From NCBI GenBank assembly GCA_003135055.1, contig PLDF01000269.1, positions 1 through 42,256 on the forward strand: 42,256 nucleotides of DNA, written 5' to 3'. This stretch comes from Bryobacterales bacterium (GTDB lineage: Bacteria; Acidobacteriota; Terriglobia; Bryobacterales; Bryobacteraceae). Within the stretch, counting starts at the first letter, position 1. Each line of letters begins with the position of its first letter. A model generated the notes under the pieces. That model was not told the DNA's origin, made no database searches, and saw nothing but the letters and a program-made list of their open reading frames with translations. The position numbers and the translations under genes were made by a program. This document shows, piece after piece, positions 26,748 through 35,311 of this stretch.

Positions 26748-28616
26748 TTACAGTACGACGCGCTCATCCCCTTCCCGGTACGTGACCCGTTCGCGGTCGA
26801 GGAATTCGAGCAACGGGATGGCGTACTTGCGCGAGATGCCGGTCCATTCCTTGAAGGCGCCCACGCTGAAGCGTTCGCCCTTCCGCGCGGCCAGCAACTG
26901 GTGAAGCCTGGCGATGGCGGATTGGTGAAAAACCAAGTCGGCGCCGATTCGTACCAGCCGACGCTCATGCAGAAGCTGCTGGAGCAGCGTGCGCGCGCGC
27001 GCGGCTTCCACGCCCGATCGGGCCAGCACTTCGAAGACGGCCGGGGCCGCGAGGCCGGCCGTCTCAAACGCGCGCTCAATGGCCGAGCGAGCCTGCTCTT
27101 CGTCTTCCTTGAGCGCGATGCGATGCGTCGTGAGCCGGGCGGTTTCGCCCTCCACGGCAATCTCTTTGGCGGCGGCGAGTAGGGCGTCGAGCAGGAACGG
27201 CGGGGAATCGGGCAGCACGGCGTTGCGAAGATCGAGGCGCGTCATGCCGGGCTGGAGCGGGTTGGCCCGATGAAAGTCGCGGACATTCTGAACCAGCCGC
27301 GGCCGCGCGGCCTGGAACCAGGCTGGGTCGATATACCAGGGCTCGGGTTGTAAGACGACGGTGAGCGCCGCTTTGGCGGCCGCGGCGGCAATTTCGCTTT
27401 CCATGAGGCCGGTGCGCGCCACCAATTCGGAAAGCGGCACGCCGTAGCGGGATTCGCGCACTAGCAGGGCAATGCGCGCGGCGGCGTCCGGCGACGACAG
27501 CACGTCGAGACGCGCCGCGATGTCGTCGGTCTTGCGATAGCGCCGCTCGCCGATATCGATTACCACGCCGCCGCCAATGGTGCTTACCGGCGAAAACCTG
27601 CGGATGATGAAGCGGTCCCCGGGCAGCAGCAGGGCAGCCTCGCGCAGCACCAGGCGGGCGTAGGCGGTGGCTCCCGGCTTTAAAGCCGTACTGCCGAAGA
27701 GACGCGCCTCGGCTTCGATTTCCGCCGTGCCGGAATGAAAATGCACGGGCGCGCGATGCTTCAGGGGCTTGGCGGAGTGAAGCAGGTGCAGGCGGCAATC
27801 CAGGTGGCGGACGGGGTGAAACTTTTCGGGTTCGGAGAGCACGTCGCCGCGCGCGAGATCGGCGGAGCCGGCGCCCGCGAGATTGAGCGCCGTGCGCTGG
27901 CCGGCGGTGGCGCGGCCGGTTCGATCTCCGTGGACTTCGACGCCGCGGACGCGCAGCCGCCGGCCGGAGGGATACGCTTCCACCTCCCGTTCTTTTTCGA
28001 CGGCGCCGGAAATCAGCGTGCCCGTCACCACGGCGCCGAAGCCTTTCACGGAAAAGACGCGGTCGATCGGCAGGCGAAAATGGCCGGCGGCGTTTCGAAG
28101 CGGTACGGATGCGGCGACGCGCGCCATCTCTAAACGCAGCGTATCGAGGCCGGCGCCGGTGGTGGAGCTTACGGGCGCCATGGGCGCGCCTTCCAGAAAC
28201 GAGCCGGCCACCAACTCTTCCATTTCAAGCTTGACCAGGCCGACCATGTCGTCGTCCACCAGATCGCACTTGGTGAGCACGACGATGCCGCGCGGGATTT
28301 CGAGCAGCCGGCAGATATCGAAGTGTTCGCGGGTTTGCGGCTTGATGGATTCATCGGCGGCGACGACGAAGAGTACCAGGTCGAAGCCGCCGGCGCCGGC
28401 GAGCATGTTCTTGACGAAGCGCTCATGGCCGGGCACGTCGACGAAGCCGAGGCGCAGATTGGGAGTGAGCTGCAGATGGGCGAAGCCGAGATCGATGGTG
28501 ATGCCGCGGCGCTTTTCTTCCTCGAGACGGTCGGCGTCGATGCCGGTGAGGGCTTTCACCAAGGCGGTTTTGCCGTGATCGATGTGGCCGGCCAAGCCGA
28601 CGATGACATGCTTCAT
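26748..28616 (-). CDS. selB: Selenocysteine-specific elongation factor SelB
   Basis: A 622-residue translational GTPase that delivers Sec-tRNA to UGA codons marked by a SECIS hairpin. GTPase motifs are GHIDHGKT (residues 10-17), the switch region with [32 protein letters not shown] and TKCD. Two beta-barrel domains follow, with [17 protein letters not shown] and GDRFIIRR. The C-terminal winged-helix repeats (about 440-622) are the SelB-specific SECIS-binding part, so this is not an EF-Tu paralogue. No selA, selD, selC or obvious in-frame-UGA gene was found in this window. Confidence 0.95.
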   Translation of the reverse strand: MKHVIVGLAGHIDHGKTALVKALTGIDADRLEEEKRRGITIDLGFAHLQLTPNLRLGFVDVPGHERFVKNMLAGAGGFDLVLFVVAADESIKPQTREHFDICRLLEIPRGIVVLTKCDLVDDDMVGLVKLEMEELVAGSFLEGAPMAPVSSTTGAGLDTLRLEMARVAASVPLRNAAGHFRLPIDRVFSVKGFGAVVTGTLISGAVEKEREVEAYPSGRRLRVRGVEVHGDRTGRATAGQRTALNLAGAGSADLARGDVLSEPEKFHPVRHLDCRLHLLHSAKPLKHRAPVHFHSGTAEIEAEARLFGSTALKPGATAYARLVLREAALLLPGDRFIIRRFSPVSTIGGGVVIDIGERRYRKTDDIAARLDVLSSPDAAARIALLVRESRYGVPLSELVARTGLMESEIAAAAAKAALTVVLQPEPWYIDPAWFQAARPRLVQNVRDFHRANPLQPGMTRLDLRNAVLPDSPPFLLDALLAAAKEIAVEGETARLTTHRIALKEDEEQARSAIERAFETAGLAAPAVFEVLARSGVEAARARTLLQQLLHERRLVRIGADLVFHQSAIARLHQLLAARKGERFSVGAFKEWTGISRKYAIPLLEFLDRERVTYREGDERVVL

Positions 28617-28722
28617 GCGCTGGCTATTATGCTACTGCGAAGTGGGGGGCGGAGAGGTGGACGCTCCGACAGGGCTCGATCTATTGTTATGCAGAACTCG
28701 TAGCCGTGCGCCGCGGCGCCGC

Positions 28723-28980
28723 TTATCCCACGAACTTATCGCGGCACTCCTTCGAGCAGAAGTAAATCACATGCCCCTGCACAGATCGGCTGACGCCGGT
28801 GGCGGGCGATACGTAGGTGCCGCAAACCGGATCCTTCTTCAGCTCCATGGAGGGAGACGGCTCGGAGCGGCTCTGCACCGCGTTGCCGCGGCCGCGCTTG
28901 AATAAGCTCCCCAGGATCGACCGGACGATCAGGAACAGCAGAAGCGGAAGGATGAAATCGATGAAAAAACCGCGAATCAT
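28723..28980 (-). CDS. Membrane-anchored YHS-domain protein
   Basis: An 85-residue protein: an N-terminal transmembrane segment (residues about 4-25, FFIDFILPLLLFLIVRSILG), a short linker, then a YHS-like metal-binding domain with PVCGTYV (51-57) and VIYFCSKECRDKF (71-83). The three cysteines Cys53, Cys75 and Cys79 could bind a metal such as copper or zinc. Its function is unknown. It lies 106 bp after the selB start on the same strand and 42 bp after the TPR gene. Confidence 0.8.
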   Translation of the reverse strand: MIRGFFIDFILPLLLFLIVRSILGSLFKRGRGNAVQSRSEPSPSMELKKDPVCGTYVSPATGVSRSVQGHVIYFCSKECRDKFVG

Positions 28981-28986
28981 GGAGTC

Positions 28987-29011
28987 GGGGCAGGGCCATG
29001 GCGCCTGCCCC
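28987..29011. other. Hairpin between the TPR and YHS genes
   Basis: A perfect 8-bp stem GGGGCAGG / CCTGCCCC with a 9-nt loop containing GCCATGGC. No T-run follows on the minus strand. A related sequence (GTGGGCCATGGCCTGCCCAT) is at about 6635-6654 after the dimethylargininase gene, so it may be another small dispersed repeat. Confidence 0.5.
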
Positions 29012-29022
29012 GGAAAATCACG

Positions 29023-30219
29023 CTATTGCTTCTTCTTCTTTGCAGGAGTAGGAGGTGCGTTGGGATTCTTGTAACTGGAATCGACGGTCGAGCCCAACTG
29101 GGTCAGCATCTCCTTAGCCGACCCGGCGTAACTGCCGTCCGGCTTGAGCTTCAGATACGTCTGGAACGCCTCTACCGTGCCGGGAACCGGAATCATCGTC
29201 TTACCGTCGGGCGCCATGGTCACTTTCGCCATCAGGTTCACACCCATCTGATAATAGGCATCGGCGCAGGTAGCGTCGGCGGCGATCCCTTTCTTGAAGG
29301 TCTCGATGGCAGGATCCACCTGGCCGGCGTTGGTGTAAAGCGCGCCCATGTTGTAGTAATACTTGCACGCGTTCGCGGGCTCAAGCTGCGCGGCTTTCTC
29401 CAATTCGCCGGTGGCATCCTGGAACTTGCCGGCCTTCGCCAGCGCCAGGCCGTAGTTGTTGTGAATCGACGCATCGTCCGGCTTTAACGTGAGAGCTTTG
29501 GTGTAAGCCTCAAGCGCCTTCGCCACGGCATCGTCGTGCTCGGCGCCGGTCTTCGCGCCGGCGAGGCCCATGTAGGCCTCCGCCAGATGGCTCCATACCG
29601 CCAGCTGGGCCGGGTCGAGCTCGCCCGCCTTGTTGAAGCTGTCAATCGCCTCCTGGAACTTCGCGCCTTTGTCGGCGGCCGGTACGCCGTTCGCCGCTTC
29701 GAGCGCGGTCATGCCGCCGTTGTAGGCGTCGTTGAGCGCGCTGTTCTTCTTGCGCTTGTCCACCTGCGAATCGATCTGCTTCTGCAGTTCCTTCTTCTGC
29801 TCCGGCGTCAGTTGGCGCGCAAGATCGTCGGAAATCTGGCCTGTCTCCATGGCCTTTTGAGCCAGCGCCTGCTTGGCGCCGGTATCGGCTTGAATGGCTT
29901 TCTCGTCGAAATCGTGGATTTGCGGATCGCCCGGAGAGGTTTTGACGCCCTTCAATTGATCGACCTGCTTGGCATCGATCCAAATCGAGATATCGTAGGT
30001 ACCGATGGGCAGACCGTTGTAGATGTAATGACCGCGCTTGTCGGTCTTGCACTTATAGTCGCCCTTGATATCGGTGCGGTGAATCCGGACTTCGGCGCCC
30101 TGCACTATTTTGCCGTCCGTCCCTTTCACCGTTCCTTCGACGCCAGTGATTTGCGCAAACGACGCGAGGGCAAACAGCGCCATCCCGGCAGCCGATAAAG
30201 CCAGGTTGCGGATCTTCAT
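29023..30219 (-). CDS. Secreted TPR protein with N-terminal carboxypeptidase-regulatory-like domain
   Basis: A 398-residue protein with a signal peptide (MKIRNLALSAAGMALFALASFAQ). Residues about 25-95 are a beta-sandwich like CarboxypepD_reg (VEGTVKGTDGKIVQGAEVRI, YIYNGLPIGTYDISI). A charged helical linker follows, then several TPR units from about 160 to 380 (AIDSFNKAGELDPAQLAVW; NNYGLALAKAGKFQDATGEL; YYNMGALYTNAGQVDPAIE). The C-terminus is Lys-rich. It has a strong GGAGGT before the ATG and TATACT about 40 bp upstream as a candidate -10. Probably a periplasmic scaffold; partner unknown. Confidence 0.85.
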   Translation of the reverse strand: MKIRNLALSAAGMALFALASFAQITGVEGTVKGTDGKIVQGAEVRIHRTDIKGDYKCKTDKRGHYIYNGLPIGTYDISIWIDAKQVDQLKGVKTSPGDPQIHDFDEKAIQADTGAKQALAQKAMETGQISDDLARQLTPEQKKELQKQIDSQVDKRKKNSALNDAYNGGMTALEAANGVPAADKGAKFQEAIDSFNKAGELDPAQLAVWSHLAEAYMGLAGAKTGAEHDDAVAKALEAYTKALTLKPDDASIHNNYGLALAKAGKFQDATGELEKAAQLEPANACKYYYNMGALYTNAGQVDPAIETFKKGIAADATCADAYYQMGVNLMAKVTMAPDGKTMIPVPGTVEAFQTYLKLKPDGSYAGSAKEMLTQLGSTVDSSYKNPNAPPTPAKKKKQ

Positions 30220-30264
30220 AGAACCTCCAATATGTACTGCTTGATCAGAGATTACAGTATACCG

Positions 30265-30750
30265 CTATGGCTCGTCAAACAAGCTGATCTGTTCCTTAGG
30301 TCCGGGCTTGGTTTTGCGCCGGTTGAGCGGGCTGCCCACCACGCCCAACACCTCCACCGCGCGGAGCGCCTCGCGGGGAGCGAAGATGCGCTGATGGTTG
30401 CTGGAGGAATCGGGTGGGACAATCGTGAAGCCGTAATGCTCCACCTGCAAGAGGTTGTTAGGCAGGATGCCCTCAAGAGCGTCGCCGTCGCGGAATTGGA
30501 GAACCACCCAAAGGCCTTCCATTTTAGGCCTGGTCTGAAAAGCGCTGCGCTCCGGCTGCTCGGACGGGGTAAAATCGCGGACGAATGCGATGGTCTTGAT
30601 GTCCCCATAAGGAACGGCGGTGATATTGCCTTCCACCGAGAGCAGTTCCACGCCGCCAGGTTGCAGAAAAGAAACGGTATTGACGTAGCCGCAGAGCGGT
30701 TCCCGGTCAAAACGGCGGACAACGGCCTTCTTGGTTGTGGAAGCGGCCAA
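30265..30750 (-). CDS. Conserved hypothetical protein, 161 aa
   Basis: A soluble protein with no signal peptide. The pattern is beta-rich: VVRRFDREPLCGYVNTVSF, VELLSVEGNITAVPYGDIKTIAFVRDF, LWVVLQFRDGDALEGILPNNLL, ending in a charged tail QISLFDEP. This layout (an RxxDGxxxxGYV-like opening and a GDxxxG segment) recalls a small acidobacterial DUF family, possibly DUF6982, but I am not sure. It is divergent from xerD across 81 bp and is 45 bp upstream of the TPR gene on the same strand. Confidence 0.65.
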   Translation of the reverse strand: MAASTTKKAVVRRFDREPLCGYVNTVSFLQPGGVELLSVEGNITAVPYGDIKTIAFVRDFTPSEQPERSAFQTRPKMEGLWVVLQFRDGDALEGILPNNLLQVEHYGFTIVPPDSSSNHQRIFAPREALRAVEVLGVVGSPLNRRKTKPGPKEQISLFDEP

Positions 30751-30795
30751 GTACTACCTCTTTTTCAAGGATGTTTCACTTTTTCACAATCATGT

Positions 30796-30824
30796 TTCAA
30801 ACATTTCGGTGATTATTGTATCAT
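30796..30824 (+). promoter_or_regulatory. Candidate xerD promoter placed for leaderless transcription
   Basis: TTCAAA (30796-30801) and TATCAT (30819-30824) are spaced 17 bp. A start 7-8 nt after the -10 falls on or next to the xerD ATG at 30832, and no Shine-Dalgarno precedes that ATG. The AT-rich region also carries repeated TTTCA motifs that could serve the divergent gene. Confidence 0.35.
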
Positions 30825-30831
30825 TGGCACG

Positions 30832-31740
30832 ATGTCCGATTCGCTTACGGCTGAATCTACGGAGCTTCGCCGCCAAATGACCGCGTTTCTCAATTTCTGC
30901 CGAATTGAAAAAGGGCTGTCGGCCAACTCGCTTAGCGCTTATTCCGCTGATTTATCGAAGTTTAACGCATTTTTGGGCGATTCGCCCACGGTTCAGGGCG
31001 CCGAAGAGATCCGCCATTATATCGATCATTTATATGAGGTTAAGCTGAGCAATCGCTCGATTGCGCGCCATCTCACGACGCTACGGAGCTTCTACGGGTT
31101 TCTGCTGAGAGAGGGCGCGATTGAGAGCGATCCGACGCAGCTCTTGCGCAGTCCACGGCAATGGCAGACCATACCTAAGTTCCTGAATCCCGAGGAGATC
31201 GAGCGGCTCTTGGAGGCCCCGGACCAAACCCGCCCCACGGGTCTGCGCGACTACGCGATGCTGCAATTGCTGTATGCTACAGGTCTGCGGGTTTCCGAGT
31301 TGTGCCGGGTGGGCATGAGCGATCTGAACATGGAAGTAGGGGTTCTGCGCACCACCGGGAAGGGGAACAAGCAGCGGCTGGTTCCCGCGGGGAGGGAAGC
31401 GATCCGCGCCGTCGAGGATTATAGGAAGAACGGACGCCCGGCATTGCTGAAAGGCCGGGCCAGCCGCTATTTGTTCGTGACGGCGCGCGGCGGCTGCCTC
31501 ACCCGGCAGGCGTTTTGGAGCCTGCTGACGATCCATGGCAAGAAGGCCGGCATTTTTCGCGGGCTGACGCCGCACGTTTTACGGCACAGCTTTGCCACGC
31601 ATTTGCTGGAGCACGGAGCGGACCTGCGCAGCGTGCAGGCGATGCTGGGGCACGCCGATATTTCGACAACGCAGATTTACACGCACGTGATGCGTTCGAG
31701 ACTGCGCGATACGGTTCAGAAGCACCATCCCCGGGCCTGA
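30832..31740 (+). CDS. xerD: Tyrosine recombinase XerD
   Basis: A 302-residue site-specific recombinase of XerC/XerD size. It has an N-terminal core-binding SAM-like domain (residues about 12-95, FCRIEKGLSANSLSAYSADL) and a catalytic domain with the full active site: Arg153 (ATGLRVSEL), Lys177 (TGKGNKQRLVP), His248 and Arg251 (HVLRHSFATHLL), His274 (LGHADISTTQIYTHV) and Tyr283. It resolves chromosome dimers at dif. No mobile-element context is seen, which favours the housekeeping role. XerD is preferred over XerC from the LLYATGLRVSEL and HADISTTQIYTH wording. Confidence 0.92.
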   Translation: MSDSLTAESTELRRQMTAFLNFCRIEKGLSANSLSAYSADLSKFNAFLGDSPTVQGAEEIRHYIDHLYEVKLSNRSIARHLTTLRSFYGFLLREGAIESDPTQLLRSPRQWQTIPKFLNPEEIERLLEAPDQTRPTGLRDYAMLQLLYATGLRVSELCRVGMSDLNMEVGVLRTTGKGNKQRLVPAGREAIRAVEDYRKNGRPALLKGRASRYLFVTARGGCLTRQAFWSLLTIHGKKAGIFRGLTPHVLRHSFATHLLEHGADLRSVQAMLGHADISTTQIYTHVMRSRLRDTVQKHHPRA

Positions 31741-31793
31741 GTAGTTGGAATCCTGAGTTAGTTGGGAATGTCGATCCGAGAGGGATCCACGCA

Positions 31794-33110
31794 ATGAGCG
31801 ATTACATTTACATGTTGGAGAACCACCTGAGCGCCGACCAGAATCGGGTGGTGCAGGAAGTGCAAGCGGCCGCCGGGCAGGCGAACGTCAACGTGTTTCT
31901 GACGGGCGGCGCCATGCGCGACATGCTGGCCGGCTTTCGCATCCGCGATCTGGATTTCGTGGTGGAAGGGCCGGCGCTAAAGGTAGCCAAAGCGGTGAGC
32001 GACCGCGCTGGCGCCACCATTACGTCGTCGGACGACAACCGCAAGAGCGCCGAGCTGCTGTTCCCGAGCGGCGTGACGGCGCAGATCGCGATGTCGAGAC
32101 AGGAGAAATACGCGCGTAGCGGAGGCAAGCCGCAGGTATCGCCGGCGACCATCCAGGAAGATTTGCGCGGGCGGGATTTCACTTGCAATGCGGTGGCGCT
32201 GTCGCTAAACAGAGCCTCGCGCGGGCTGCTGCTGGACCCGATGAACGGTCTCGCCGATATCGATCGCCGCGAGCTGCGCTCGGTGAGCGCGTACGGCTTC
32301 TACGACGATCCATCGCGGCTGCTGCGGCTGATACGGCTGCGCGTCCGCCTGGGATTTACGCTGGAGGCGCGGACGGAAATGCAAGTTTCGAATGCGCGCG
32401 AGGCAGAGGTGGAGAAGCTGATTCCGCCGCGCGTATTTGCCGAAGAGATGCGGCGGATTGCGGCCGAAGACGCGCCCTCGGAGATTATAAAGGGCCTGGA
32501 CGACGTGGGCGTGCTGAAGCTCTTTCTTCCAGCGCTGGCCGGCGCCAAATTGAACCTGGCGGGCCTGGCGAAATTCGAGAAGCTGGCGCACCTGCTGCCC
32601 GACGAAGCGCGGACGCGCGCCGCCCGGCTAGGGCCGTTCCTGTGGGTGCTGACGGAGAAGCTGACGGCCAAGGAAAAACAGGCGCTGATCAAGAGCGTGG
32701 AATTGCCGAAAGCGGACGCCGATGCATTCCAGAAGCTGGAGGTGCGCGCGAAGAAGCTCGAGACGGCGCTGCGCTCGGCGCGGATCCGTAAGCCGTCGCA
32801 GGTGTATCAGATTGTGACGCCGGCGGCGCCGGACGAAATGCTGCTGGTGCTTTACCGGTCGGCGCTGAAGCCGGTGCAGGAGCGGTTGCGGAGTTACTTC
32901 CAGAAGTATCTGCCGGCGGTGCAGGAGATCACGCCGGAGGAATTTGCGGCGATTGAGGTTAAGCCGGGGACGCCAAAATATCAGAAGGCGCGGGACCAGT
33001 TTGTGGCGAACCGGCTGGACCGGCGGCCGCCGAAGAAACCGGCGGATGAGGGCGAGGAAATTGCTCCGGCGCCGGTGGTGCAGGAGCCGATGTTGGCGAG
33101 GAGGAAGTAA
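31794..33110 (+). CDS. CCA tRNA nucleotidyltransferase / poly(A) polymerase family
   Basis: A 438-residue class II nucleotidyltransferase. The head domain has FLTGGAMRDML (Gly38, Gly39, Arg42) and the metal-binding RDLDFVVEG (Asp52, Asp54), then QEDLRGRDFTCNAVAL (the RRD-like ribose motif) and YDDPSRLLRLIRLRVRLGF. Members either add CCA to tRNA 3' ends or polyadenylate RNA; which applies here cannot be decided. The C-terminal tail is Pro/Lys-rich and not typical. The start at 31794 follows xerD by 53 nt, so the two may be co-transcribed. Confidence 0.88.
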   Translation: MSDYIYMLENHLSADQNRVVQEVQAAAGQANVNVFLTGGAMRDMLAGFRIRDLDFVVEGPALKVAKAVSDRAGATITSSDDNRKSAELLFPSGVTAQIAMSRQEKYARSGGKPQVSPATIQEDLRGRDFTCNAVALSLNRASRGLLLDPMNGLADIDRRELRSVSAYGFYDDPSRLLRLIRLRVRLGFTLEARTEMQVSNAREAEVEKLIPPRVFAEEMRRIAAEDAPSEIIKGLDDVGVLKLFLPALAGAKLNLAGLAKFEKLAHLLPDEARTRAARLGPFLWVLTEKLTAKEKQALIKSVELPKADADAFQKLEVRAKKLETALRSARIRKPSQVYQIVTPAAPDEMLLVLYRSALKPVQERLRSYFQKYLPAVQEITPEEFAAIEVKPGTPKYQKARDQFVANRLDRRPPKKPADEGEEIAPAPVVQEPMLARRK

Positions 33111-33173
33111 AGGCAGGATAGACCATCGCCTTTTGTGGTCTGTTACCGAAGGCCTGTCATGCCGCGCGAAAGA

Positions 33174-33353
33174 CAGGGTCGAAAAACCACCTGGCATATC
33201 GGGAAATCCCCCGAGCCTCGGCGGGTTTTTCATGAAGTTTCGCGGGCGGAACGCCCATCCCAACAGGGTCGAAAAACCACCCCGAACATCCGGGAATCCC
33301 CTGTGTCTTGCGAGGTTTTTCATGAAATTTCGCGGGCCGAAGGCCCTGGGCAA
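33174..33353. repeat. Two tandem 90-bp structured repeats
   Basis: Unit 1 is 33174-33263 and unit 2 is 33264-33353, each exactly 90 bp, starting CAGGGTCGAAAAACCACC. Each unit has an inverted pair GAAAAACC / GGTTTTTC around an internal hairpin, then a GAA-loop hairpin. That hairpin is GGGCG-GAA-CGCCC in unit 1 and GGGCC-GAA-GGCCC in unit 2, a compensatory base-pair swap. They lie after the CCA gene; the remaining 33111-33433 shows no gene. Confidence 0.88.
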
Positions 33354-33433
33354 CAGACGACATAAAACCGATCGTCTGTCCTACTTCTGCATCCGGAGGC
33401 CGGACATCGTCCGGCCCCACATCCTCCGGCATA

Positions 33434-33658
33434 CTACTTCTTTACGACAGCGGCAGCGGCGGTGCTGTCGCTTTTCTTGGCAGAGAATTTCTTGGTCCCT
33501 TTCTTGCTCTTCTTCACAGTCGACTTCGACGCGGCGGTCGAAGAGCTCTGCGCTTGAGCGGTGGCGGGCGCGGCGGCCGGCTTGGCCGCTGTCTGCGCGG
33601 CGAAAGTCAAAGGCAGCGAGGCTGCCATCAGGGCGATTGTCACTAAAGTCGTTTTCAT
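33434..33658 (-). CDS. Small secreted Lys/Ala/Ser-rich protein
   Basis: A 74-residue protein with a signal peptide (MKTTLVTIALMAASLPLTFAAQ) and a mature part made of Ala, Lys and Ser (KSTVKKSKKGTKKFSAKK). The GGGAG ribosome-binding site lies 7 nt before the ATG. Such low-complexity basic exported proteins are common in acidobacteria, but I know no defined function. It is divergent from the histidine kinase gene across 210 bp. Confidence 0.6.
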   Translation of the reverse strand: MKTTLVTIALMAASLPLTFAAQTAAKPAAAPATAQAQSSSTAASKSTVKKSKKGTKKFSAKKSDSTAAAAVVKK

Positions 33659-33868
33659 CTTTTTTCTCCCAGCGGGCTTTTTCTTTGTCTCCCGCTCACA
33701 ATCCCATGTTGCGCTTTTGCGCCCAGAATTCCGATAGCCTGCGCAGGCTATATTCAGCGCCGAATTAGGGTCTATAACGATTAACGTTTATTAGCCGGCG
33801 GCAATAGCCCATTCAGCCCATTCAAGGGATTTCGCTCCGGGCCTTGCTCGCGCGATACTGGAATCGCC

Positions 33869-35311
33869 ATGAAAACGGGGCAGATCACGCACCAGAACAT
33901 TCTCCGCGTGCTGATCGCCGGCTTTGCGCTGGTGATCCTGCTGCTCGTGGCGGCGGCTGTCGTGGGCGCGTATAACATCCGATCGATTCAAGAGAATGCA
34001 GCCAACCTGGTGCGCGAACAGTCGGTGACCAACGGATTGATCGACGAGCTGAACAAGCAGCAGATCAGTTTGAGCGACGTTTTCTCGATCATGGCGCGCG
34101 ACCCCGATTCTCTCGACTACATTCAAATTCTCAAGCAGCTCGACGAAGCCGACCGCGACATCGACCGCATCTCGGCCGAAGGCGCGCAGACCCCGCAGCA
34201 CGACCTCTGGGCGCGCTTGAAGCAATCGTCCATGCAGTTTTCGCAGGAGGCGCGCCGCATCCTGGCGGAAGACGAGCCGGAAACCTTCGCGCCCGCGGAG
34301 TTGTTCCGCGACCACGAGGCGTTTATCTCGGTTGTGGCGCGTCTGGTGGAAGCCGAATACCGCAAGGTGAACGCGGCGCAGGGCCAGATCGACAAGCGCT
34401 CCTCGCGGCTGCTTGGCCTCACCGTGACTTTCGCGGGCGCAAGCGTGCTGCTGGCGCTGGTATTCGCCGCCATCACCGTCAGGATGGCGCTGCAGTTCAT
34501 CCGCCGCCTGGAATGGCAGACCGCCGAGCTGAGCCGCGTCTCCTTCCACATGCTGGAAGATCAAGAAGCCACCGCCCGCCGCTTCTCCCACGAACTGCAC
34601 GACGAGCTGGGCCAGCAGCTCACCGCCATCAAGACCAATCTCACCGCGCTCGATTCCACCGGCGAGGTGAACCGTTCGCGCCTTGAAGATAACCTGCATC
34701 TGGTGGATGAAGCCATCGGCAATGTGCGCCAGATGTCGCAGCTTTTGCGCCCCATCATTCTCGACGATTTCGGCCTTGAGGCCGGCCTTCGCTGGCTGGC
34801 GGAAGGCTTCTCCACCCGCACCGGCATCGAAGTGAGCGTGGATTCGAACCACCCGGGCCGCCTGCCCGACGAAACCGAGACGCACCTGTTCCGCATCGCG
34901 CAGGAGGCCCTCACCAACGTGGCGCGGCACTCCGGCGCCAAGCGCGTCCGGATCAAGCTGGAGACTAATTCCCGGGCCGTGAGCTTCGGTGGCGCCGCAA
35001 AACCGCTTGCTGACGGGGCGCCCTCTGGGCCCGGCTCCGATCGGAGCCACGACCGTGAGGGAGTGTTTTCCAGCGGGCTCGACCCTCAGATCAACACCCC
35101 CAACGGGCAGGTTTGCCTCTCGATACAAGACGACGGCCGCGGACTCGACGCTGTCGGCTCAAACGGCCGCGGCATGGGCATGATCGGCATGCGCGCCCGC
35201 GCCCGCAGCTCCGGCGGCGACGTGGAAATCCGCGCCGCTCCCGGCGGCGGTGTTCTAATTGAGGTGCGGGTCCCGCTCCGGAATGAAACGCATTCGCATC
35301 CTGCTGGCTGA
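33869..35311 (+). CDS. NarX/UhpB-type sensor histidine kinase with in-frame repeat insert
   Basis: A 480-residue kinase. Transmembrane helices at about 13-35 and 183-205 enclose an extracytoplasmic helical sensor (about 36-180). The HisKA_3 box is SHELHDELGQQLTAI with phospho-acceptor His244. The HATPase_c domain has the N box EALTNVARHS (347-355), the G1 box DDGRG (421-425) and GRGMGMIGMRARA. Between the N and G1 boxes, residues about 370-412 are an insert (FGGAAKPLADGAPSGPGS, then DRSHDREGVFSSGLDPQ) encoded by a dispersed repeat at 35003-35071. It overlaps the response-regulator gene by 29 nt, so the two form a two-component operon. Confidence 0.9.
   Translation: MKTGQITHQNILRVLIAGFALVILLLVAAAVVGAYNIRSIQENAANLVREQSVTNGLIDELNKQQISLSDVFSIMARDPDSLDYIQILKQLDEADRDIDRISAEGAQTPQHDLWARLKQSSMQFSQEARRILAEDEPETFAPAELFRDHEAFISVVARLVEAEYRKVNAAQGQIDKRSSRLLGLTVTFAGASVLLALVFAAITVRMALQFIRRLEWQTAELSRVSFHMLEDQEATARRFSHELHDELGQQLTAIKTNLTALDSTGEVNRSRLEDNLHLVDEAIGNVRQMSQLLRPIILDDFGLEAGLRWLAEGFSTRTGIEVSVDSNHPGRLPDETETHLFRIAQEALTNVARHSGAKRVRIKLETNSRAVSFGGAAKPLADGAPSGPGSDRSHDREGVFSSGLDPQINTPNGQVCLSIQDDGRGLDAVGSNGRGMGMIGMRARARSSGGDVEIRAAPGGGVLIEVRVPLRNETHSHPAG
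35003..35071 (+). repeat. Dispersed repeat (GGCTCCGATC family) inside the kinase gene
   Basis: The core at 35033-35071 begins GGCTCCGATCGGAGCC, a palindrome, and continues to GGGAGTGTTTTCC. The intergenic copy at 26505-26558 is alike except for a 5-nt gap and a few substitutions. Here it is read in frame in the ATP-lid region of the kinase. Confidence 0.82.

Noticed and set aside
28617..28722. Possible selC tRNA next to selB
   Set aside because: The G-rich stretch has no T-loop, no UCA anticodon loop and no 3' CCA-like acceptor pairing.
30832..31740. XerD as an integrase marking a genomic island
   Set aside because: Size and active-site context fit chromosomal XerC/D; no attachment-site repeats, tRNA or phage genes are nearby.
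33174..33353. CRISPR array or coding repeat in the 33.2-kb tandem
   Set aside because: Only two 90-bp units with no spacers; the open frame across them on the minus strand has no start signal and repeats only because the DNA does.
33791..35128. 445-codon open frame on the minus strand opposite the histidine kinase
   Set aside because: Antisense shadow of a kinase with all catalytic boxes; no motifs of its own.
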